Positions 60,562 through 64,000 of a DNA stretch of 64,000 nt are shown in pieces. The stretch's first letter is position 1; each line of letters opens with the position of its first letter. The translations under genes were made by a program, and so were the position numbers. The stretch lies in the NCBI GenBank assembly GCA_966210725.1, contig CBIHLN010000002.1, positions 13,932 through 77,931 on the forward strand. The letters run 5' to 3'. The notes below the pieces were generated by a model that did no database searches, was not told the origin of the DNA, and worked only from the letters and a program-made list of their open reading frames with translations. Source of the stretch: Lysobacter_C sp966210725. GTDB taxonomy: Bacteria; Pseudomonadota; Gammaproteobacteria; Xanthomonadales; Xanthomonadaceae.

Positions 60562-60687
60562 CGCGGGCCTTCGCGCGCCGGCTCGGGCCGGCCGCCGGGT
60601 GAACGGGCCGGGCAGTTTAGCGTGCGGCGCCAACCCCACCCACGGCATCGGCGCGTTGACGTGTTCCGCCCATCACCGGAGACCGCC

Positions 60688-61503
60688 ATGTCGCATGTCC
60701 TGCCCCGACGCCCCCGGGCGTCCACCCGCCGCGGCATCGCCGCGCTGTTTGCACTTGCCGTCGCGCTGTTCGCCCCCGCCGCTGCCGCCTGGCCCGTGTC
60801 CATGTCGGTGTTGGACCGCGATGATGGCCGGTGGCTGTCCCCGGTCCAACACCGCGGCGAGCATTGGATTGCCGGTACGCCAGGCCACCGCTACGGCGTG
60901 CAGCTCACCAATACCAGCGACCGGCGGGTGCTGGTGGTGCTGTCGATCGATGGGGTCAATGCGATCAGCGGCGACACCGCCCACCCCTCACAGGCCGGCT
61001 ACGTGCTGGCACCCGGCCAGAGCACGCGCATCGACGGATGGCGCAAGTCGATGCAGGACGTTGCGGGCTTCCACTTCACGCATCTGGGCGACAGCTACGC
61101 CGCCCGCACCGGCCGTCCCGACCACGTGGGCGTGATCGGCGTCGCCGTCTTCGACGAGGCGTATGCCGAGCCCGTCCACCCGCTGCCGCCGCCGATCGCC
61201 CGCCCGCAGGCGGACGCGGCCAGCGGCTCGCGGCGGCAATCGGCCATGGCGGAGTCCAGCGCCGCCGCGCCGGCCGCCGCCCAGCGCATCGGCACCGGCC
61301 ATGGCGAGCGCGAGTACGCGCCGACCCGGCATACCCGGTTCGAACGTGCCTCGAGCCGACCGGTACAGGTGCTGCAGTGGCGCTACGACGCGCCCGATGC
61401 GCTGGTCGCACGCGGGATCCTGCCGCGCCCGTGGTGGCGTCGCCCCCACCACGACCGGCCGCAGGCGTTCCCCACCGGCTTCGTTCCGGATCCGCCGCGC
61501 TGA
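60688..61503 (+). CDS. Exported protein of unknown function
   Basis: A 271-residue protein with a signal peptide (ALFALAVALFAPAAAAWP). Residues about 40-160 are beta-rich and orderly (GHRYGVQLTNTSDRRVLVVL, LAPGQSTRIDGWRKSMQDVA, FHFTHLGDSYAARTGRPDHV). The C-terminal 110 residues are low-complexity, rich in Ala/Arg/Pro/His (RPWWRRPHHDRPQ). I do not recognise the family. CCGGAGA precedes ATG 60688. Confidence 0.75.
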   Translation: MSHVLPRRPRASTRRGIAALFALAVALFAPAAAAWPVSMSVLDRDDGRWLSPVQHRGEHWIAGTPGHRYGVQLTNTSDRRVLVVLSIDGVNAISGDTAHPSQAGYVLAPGQSTRIDGWRKSMQDVAGFHFTHLGDSYAARTGRPDHVGVIGVAVFDEAYAEPVHPLPPPIARPQADAASGSRRQSAMAESSAAAPAAAQRIGTGHGEREYAPTRHTRFERASSRPVQVLQWRYDAPDALVARGILPRPWWRRPHHDRPQAFPTGFVPDPPR

Positions 61504-61546
61504 TGGCGACAGAGGTGACGCCATCACACCAGAACGCGCAAAAAAA

Positions 61547-61567
61547 AAGCGGGCCATCGGCCCGCTT
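61547..61567. terminator. Bidirectional intrinsic terminator
   Basis: A 9-bp stem (AAGCGGGCC / GGCCCGCTT) with a 3-nt loop. On the minus strand it is followed by a run of at least six T; on the plus strand by CTTTCTC. It serves csbD and the exported protein gene, which converge here. Confidence 0.92.
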
Positions 61568-61609
61568 CTTTCTCGTCGCAACTGCCGCGGATCGCACGGC
61601 AGCGGTACT

Positions 61610-61810
61610 TCAGTTCAGCGTCTGGCTGAAGTCGTGCACTTCCTTGTCGGCGCGGTCGCGCGCCCAGCCATAGCGCTCCTGAAGGCGGCCCGAGAGGTAC
61701 TCGGCGTTACCTTCGGCGACGTCGAAATCGTCGTCCGTCAGGTCGCCCCATTTCGCCTGGGCCTTGCCTTTGATCTGGGTCCACTTGCCGGCAATGATGT
61801 CCTTGTTCAT
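61610..61810 (-). CDS. CsbD-family stress protein
   Basis: A 66-residue hydrophilic protein (MNKDIIAGKWTQIKGKAQAK, WGDLTDDDFDVAEGNAEYL, LQERYGWARDRADKEV), matching CsbD/YjbJ, a general-stress family without known biochemistry. I chose ATG 61810 for the family N-terminus MNKDIIAGKW; a longer frame adds 16 unrelated residues. Confidence 0.9.
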   Translation of the reverse strand: MNKDIIAGKWTQIKGKAQAKWGDLTDDDFDVAEGNAEYLSGRLQERYGWARDRADKEVHDFSQTLN

Positions 61811-62012
61811 GTGCGTGCGTCCTCGTGTGTTGGGGGATGCGGTGTCCCGCCACCGCACGGACAGGGTCGCATCGAGTGCGTTGGGGGCAGGTCACGGCGC
61901 CGTTAATCGCCCCTTGACCACGGTGAACGCGATGAACCGCTTCATGCGCTGCGTGCCCGTGCGTACTGCGTGGCGCGCGAGGTGGAACACGGACGGAGGC
62001 GGCAATAAAAGA

Positions 62013-62037
62013 AAAGCCGGGCAATGCCCGGCTTTTC
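62013..62037. terminator. Intrinsic terminator downstream of the entericidin gene
   Basis: A perfect 11-bp stem (AAAAGCCGGGC / GCCCGGCTTTT) with a 3-nt loop; on the minus strand it continues CTTTTATTG. It lies 24 bp past the entericidin stop. Confidence 0.92.
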
Positions 62038-62060
62038 CTTCAGCACCTTGGAGGGCTGGA

Positions 62061-62213
62061 TCAGCAGCGGCCGTCCTTGCAGTCCTCGGCCTTGTCTTCG
62101 ATCTTCTCGCCGCCGGCCTGGATGTCCTCACCGGCACCGGCCATGGTGTTGCACGCGGTCAGGGTGCCCATCGAAAACATCGCCAGCAGCATCAGGGTGA
62201 TCAAGCGCTTCAT
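62061..62213 (-). CDS. Entericidin EcnA/B-family small lipoprotein
   Basis: A 50-residue lipoprotein. The signal is MKRLITLMLLAMFSMGTLTAC with the lipobox LTAC, followed by NTMAGAGEDIQAGGEKIEDK, the entericidin core, and a tail with two extra cysteines (AEDCKDGRC). GAGGAG lies 8 nt before ATG 62213. Entericidin B-like peptides are outer-membrane lipoproteins linked to stress-induced lysis in E. coli; no antidote gene is adjacent. Confidence 0.88.
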   Translation of the reverse strand: MKRLITLMLLAMFSMGTLTACNTMAGAGEDIQAGGEKIEDKAEDCKDGRC

Positions 62214-62387
62214 GTGGATCTCCTCGTCGTTCGTCGTCGGAATCGTCGAGCGGCCCGGCCGGCCGCCTCGGGGCGAATCAGACGCGAGCCGGCGTGAAGC
62301 GCGCGTAGAGCGCGCCGCGGCGGCGACCTCCGCACGGGGGAGGCGTTCATCGAACCGGCCGTGCGATCGGGTGCCTCCGCGGCGCGG

Positions 62388-63311
62388 TCAGTCGCGCATC
62401 AACGTCGATTTGCCGAACAGGCTTTCCACCAGGTCCACGGCGATCTCGGCGGTGATGTTGCGGGTGTCGATCACCGGGTTGAGCTCCATGATGTCCAGGG
62501 ACCGCATCCGCCCGGTGTCGGCAATCATCTCCATCACCAGCTGCGCCTCGCGGTAGTTCGGGCCACCGGGCACGGTGGTGCCGACGCCCGGCGCGATCGA
62601 GGGGTCCAGGAAGTCGACATCGAAGCTGACATGCAGGTGGGTGTTGTCATCGACGCCTTCCAGCGCCTCCTCCATGACCCGCTTCATGCCGAGCTCGTCG
62701 ATGTAGCGCATGTCGTAGATGTCGATGCCGTATTCCTTGACCAGCCGCTTCTCGCCCTGGTCGACCGAGCGGATGCCGATCTGGCGGATGTCGGCGGCGT
62801 CCATCGCCGGCGACTCGCCCGACAGGTGCGTCAGCTCCCGCGGCCCCAGGCCGCACAGGCAGGCGACGGGCATGCCGTGGACATTGCCCGAGGGCGTGAC
62901 CTGGTGGGTGTTGAAGTCCGCGTGCGCGTCCAACCACAGCACGCGCAGCTTCTGGCCGGTCTCGCGGCAGTGGCGGGCAACGGCGGTGATCGACCCCAGC
63001 CCGAGGCAGTGGTCGCCGCCCAACAGCACGGGCATGCGCTGCTGGCGCAGCTCATCGGCCATCGCCTCCATCACCGCCCGGTTCCACGCGACCACCTGCT
63101 CGAGATGGCGGTAGCCCTCCACCGGCGGCTGCCACGGGTTGCGCGGGCCTTCCAGGTTGCCGCGGTCGATGACATCGACGCCGCGCGCCGCCAGCGCCTC
63201 GCCCAGACCTGCAATGCGCAGCGCATCCGGTCCGAGCCGCGCGCCGCGGTCACCTGCGCCCACGTCGGTGGGGGCGCCGATCAGGGAAACGGGGGGGTAG
63301 CTGCGTTGCAT
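62388..63311 (-). CDS. rocF: Arginase
   Basis: A 307-residue Mn-dependent ureohydrolase: GGDHCLGLGS (His ligand), LWLDAHADFNTH (Asp/His/Asp) and VSFDVDFLDPSIAPGVGT (Asp/Asp), with GAPTDVGAGDRGARLGPDAL at the N-terminus and VDLVESLFGK at the C-terminus, a pattern closer to arginase than agmatinase. It converts arginine to ornithine and urea. Confidence 0.92.
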   Translation of the reverse strand: MQRSYPPVSLIGAPTDVGAGDRGARLGPDALRIAGLGEALAARGVDVIDRGNLEGPRNPWQPPVEGYRHLEQVVAWNRAVMEAMADELRQQRMPVLLGGDHCLGLGSITAVARHCRETGQKLRVLWLDAHADFNTHQVTPSGNVHGMPVACLCGLGPRELTHLSGESPAMDAADIRQIGIRSVDQGEKRLVKEYGIDIYDMRYIDELGMKRVMEEALEGVDDNTHLHVSFDVDFLDPSIAPGVGTTVPGGPNYREAQLVMEMIADTGRMRSLDIMELNPVIDTRNITAEIAVDLVESLFGKSTLMRD

Positions 63312-63326
63312 GGCGGACTCCTGTCG

Positions 63327-63402
63327 TGGTGCCGGCTGTCAGAATCGAACTGACGACCTACCGCTTACAAGGCGGTTGCTCTACCAACTGAGCTAAGCCG
63401 GC
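63327..63402 (-). tRNA. tRNA-Thr (anticodon TGT)
   Basis: A full cloverleaf: acceptor GCCGGCT/AGCCGGC, D arm TAGCTCAGTTGGTAGAGCA, anticodon stem ACCGC/GCGGT with loop CTTGTAA (anticodon TGT), T arm AGTTCGATTCT, encoded CCA. 76 nt. Confidence 0.97.
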
Positions 63403-63437
63403 GAAGCGCCCATTCTATCGCGCCACGACAAACGCCC

Positions 63438-64000
63438 CTATGTGTCCGGCCCGCCGCACGCACCGGGCACGGCCCGTGCGGCGCCTGCGGCGGTGCGTAG
63501 GGCGTCGGTGTCGACGTCCGTAGCGGCCACGATGTCCAACCAGACCTGCGCGGTGTTGCCCAGGGGCTGCGCCACGGCGGTGTCGAAGCCCGCCTCGGCC
63601 AGGGCGGTGACGCGGCGGCGCGCCGTGGCCTCGCTGCCGTAACGGCCCAGCGCGATGGCGCGGGCATCGGCGCCCTCGCGCATCACCAGGTAGTCCTCGA
63701 TGCCGGCCTCGTCGATGCGCCGTGCCAGCGCCTGCGCGTCTTCCACCGTGACGCTCGGCGGGATCAGCACGCGCCAGCCCTGGCCGCTGTCGACCGGCTC
63801 GCGGCGAAGGCGCACCTGCACGTCCGCGTCGAGCCCCTCGCGCGCACGGGTGGCGGCGAGGGTGTCGTCGAACGGGCCCAGGCTGACGCACTGCGTGGCG
63901 GTTGCAGGCGGCGCCTGCCGCGATGGCGGGGGCGGAGTGCCCCGTTCCGCGGCGGGTTCGTCGACCAGCTGCAGCGGCACCACACCGGCAGGTACCGGCG
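63438..64000 (-). CDS. SPOR-domain protein, 5' end beyond the window
   Basis: The frame is open to the window edge with no ATG start in view; 187 residues are visible. The C-terminal part (RAIALGRYGSEATARRRVTA, LAEAGFDTAV) is an SPOR-type peptidoglycan-binding repeat, and an earlier stretch (TQCVSLGPFDDTLAATRARE) may be a second one. In Pseudomonas a SPOR protein follows coaX and precedes a tRNA cluster with tRNA-Thr, so coaX may lie upstream here (inference). Confidence 0.75.
   Translation of the reverse strand, partial: PVPAGVVPLQLVDEPAAERGTPPPPSRQAPPATATQCVSLGPFDDTLAATRAREGLDADVQVRLRREPVDSGQGWRVLIPPSVTVEDAQALARRIDEAGIEDYLVMREGADARAIALGRYGSEATARRRVTALAEAGFDTAVAQPLGNTAQVWLDIVAATDVDTDALRTAAGAARAVPGACGGPDT

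Overview
The window looks like a chromosomal segment of a high-GC gammaproteobacterium of the Xanthomonadaceae (Lysobacter/Luteimonas/Xanthomonas relatives). Four things point there: an O-antigen locus that abuts metB, as in Xanthomonas; a Clp-type CRP regulator facing speD; a group-2 Mrp antiporter with fused A and B subunits; and GTAG-headed REP-type palindromes. I see no prophage, insertion sequence, rRNA or CRISPR array. Identifications rest on reading translations and motifs, not on database searches.

Layout. 1-6.9 kb (minus strand) is the end of an LPS/O-antigen cluster: a very large two-domain glycosyltransferase cut by the window edge, a WecC-type dehydrogenase, and the Wzt/Wzm exporter. 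It is joined by an ATGA overlap to metB, followed by cbs. 9.8-18 kb carries a YdcH-like protein, an OmpA/DUF4398 envelope pair, pilU, maiA and a fumarylacetoacetate hydrolase, tRNA-Gln, rplM-rpsI, an orphan GlcF-like Fe-S protein and coq7. 18-26 kb carries speD, clp, a GNAT acetyltransferase, a HAD phosphatase and trpE-trpG-trpD-(ABM protein)-trpC. 26-33.5 kb carries a YegS-like lipid kinase, rpe, an outer-membrane barrel, a J-domain protein, purC, an Mpo1-like protein, a DMT transporter and an epimerase-like protein. 33.7-39.7 kb is mrpA'CDEFG, followed by a CaxA-type exchanger. 41.5-45 kb holds hpd and hmgA with a divergent MarR regulator and a clear operator. 45-49.6 kb holds a POT transporter, an AbgT transporter and kynA. 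49.8-56.8 kb holds a large secreted nuclease and E1 alpha, E1 beta and E2 of a 2-oxoacid dehydrogenase. 57-64 kb holds VOC and GGDEF proteins, trpS, csbD, an entericidin, arginase, tRNA-Thr and a truncated SPOR protein.

Pathway links. Hpd, HmgA, MaiA and FahA together give a complete tyrosine-to-fumarate/acetoacetate route, split over two loci about 27 kb apart. TrpEGDC, TrpS and KynA cover tryptophan synthesis, charging and breakdown. MetB and Cbs form a transsulfuration pair.

The most striking non-gene structure is three families of palindromic interspersed repeats. Family 1 occurs as five composite elements of about 150-180 bp, four with a nested a-b-b'-a' layout. Family 2 (CTCTCCC/GGGAGAG) flanks, as inverted copies, a small DUF559 nuclease gene set inside the hpd-hmgA operon, and supplies that protein's last residues and stop codon. 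A second family-2 pair lies in frame inside the E2 coding sequence. Family 3 is the ATTCCCGCNNNNGCGGGAAT type. The DUF559 gene with its flanking repeats is my best candidate for an undescribed mobile system.
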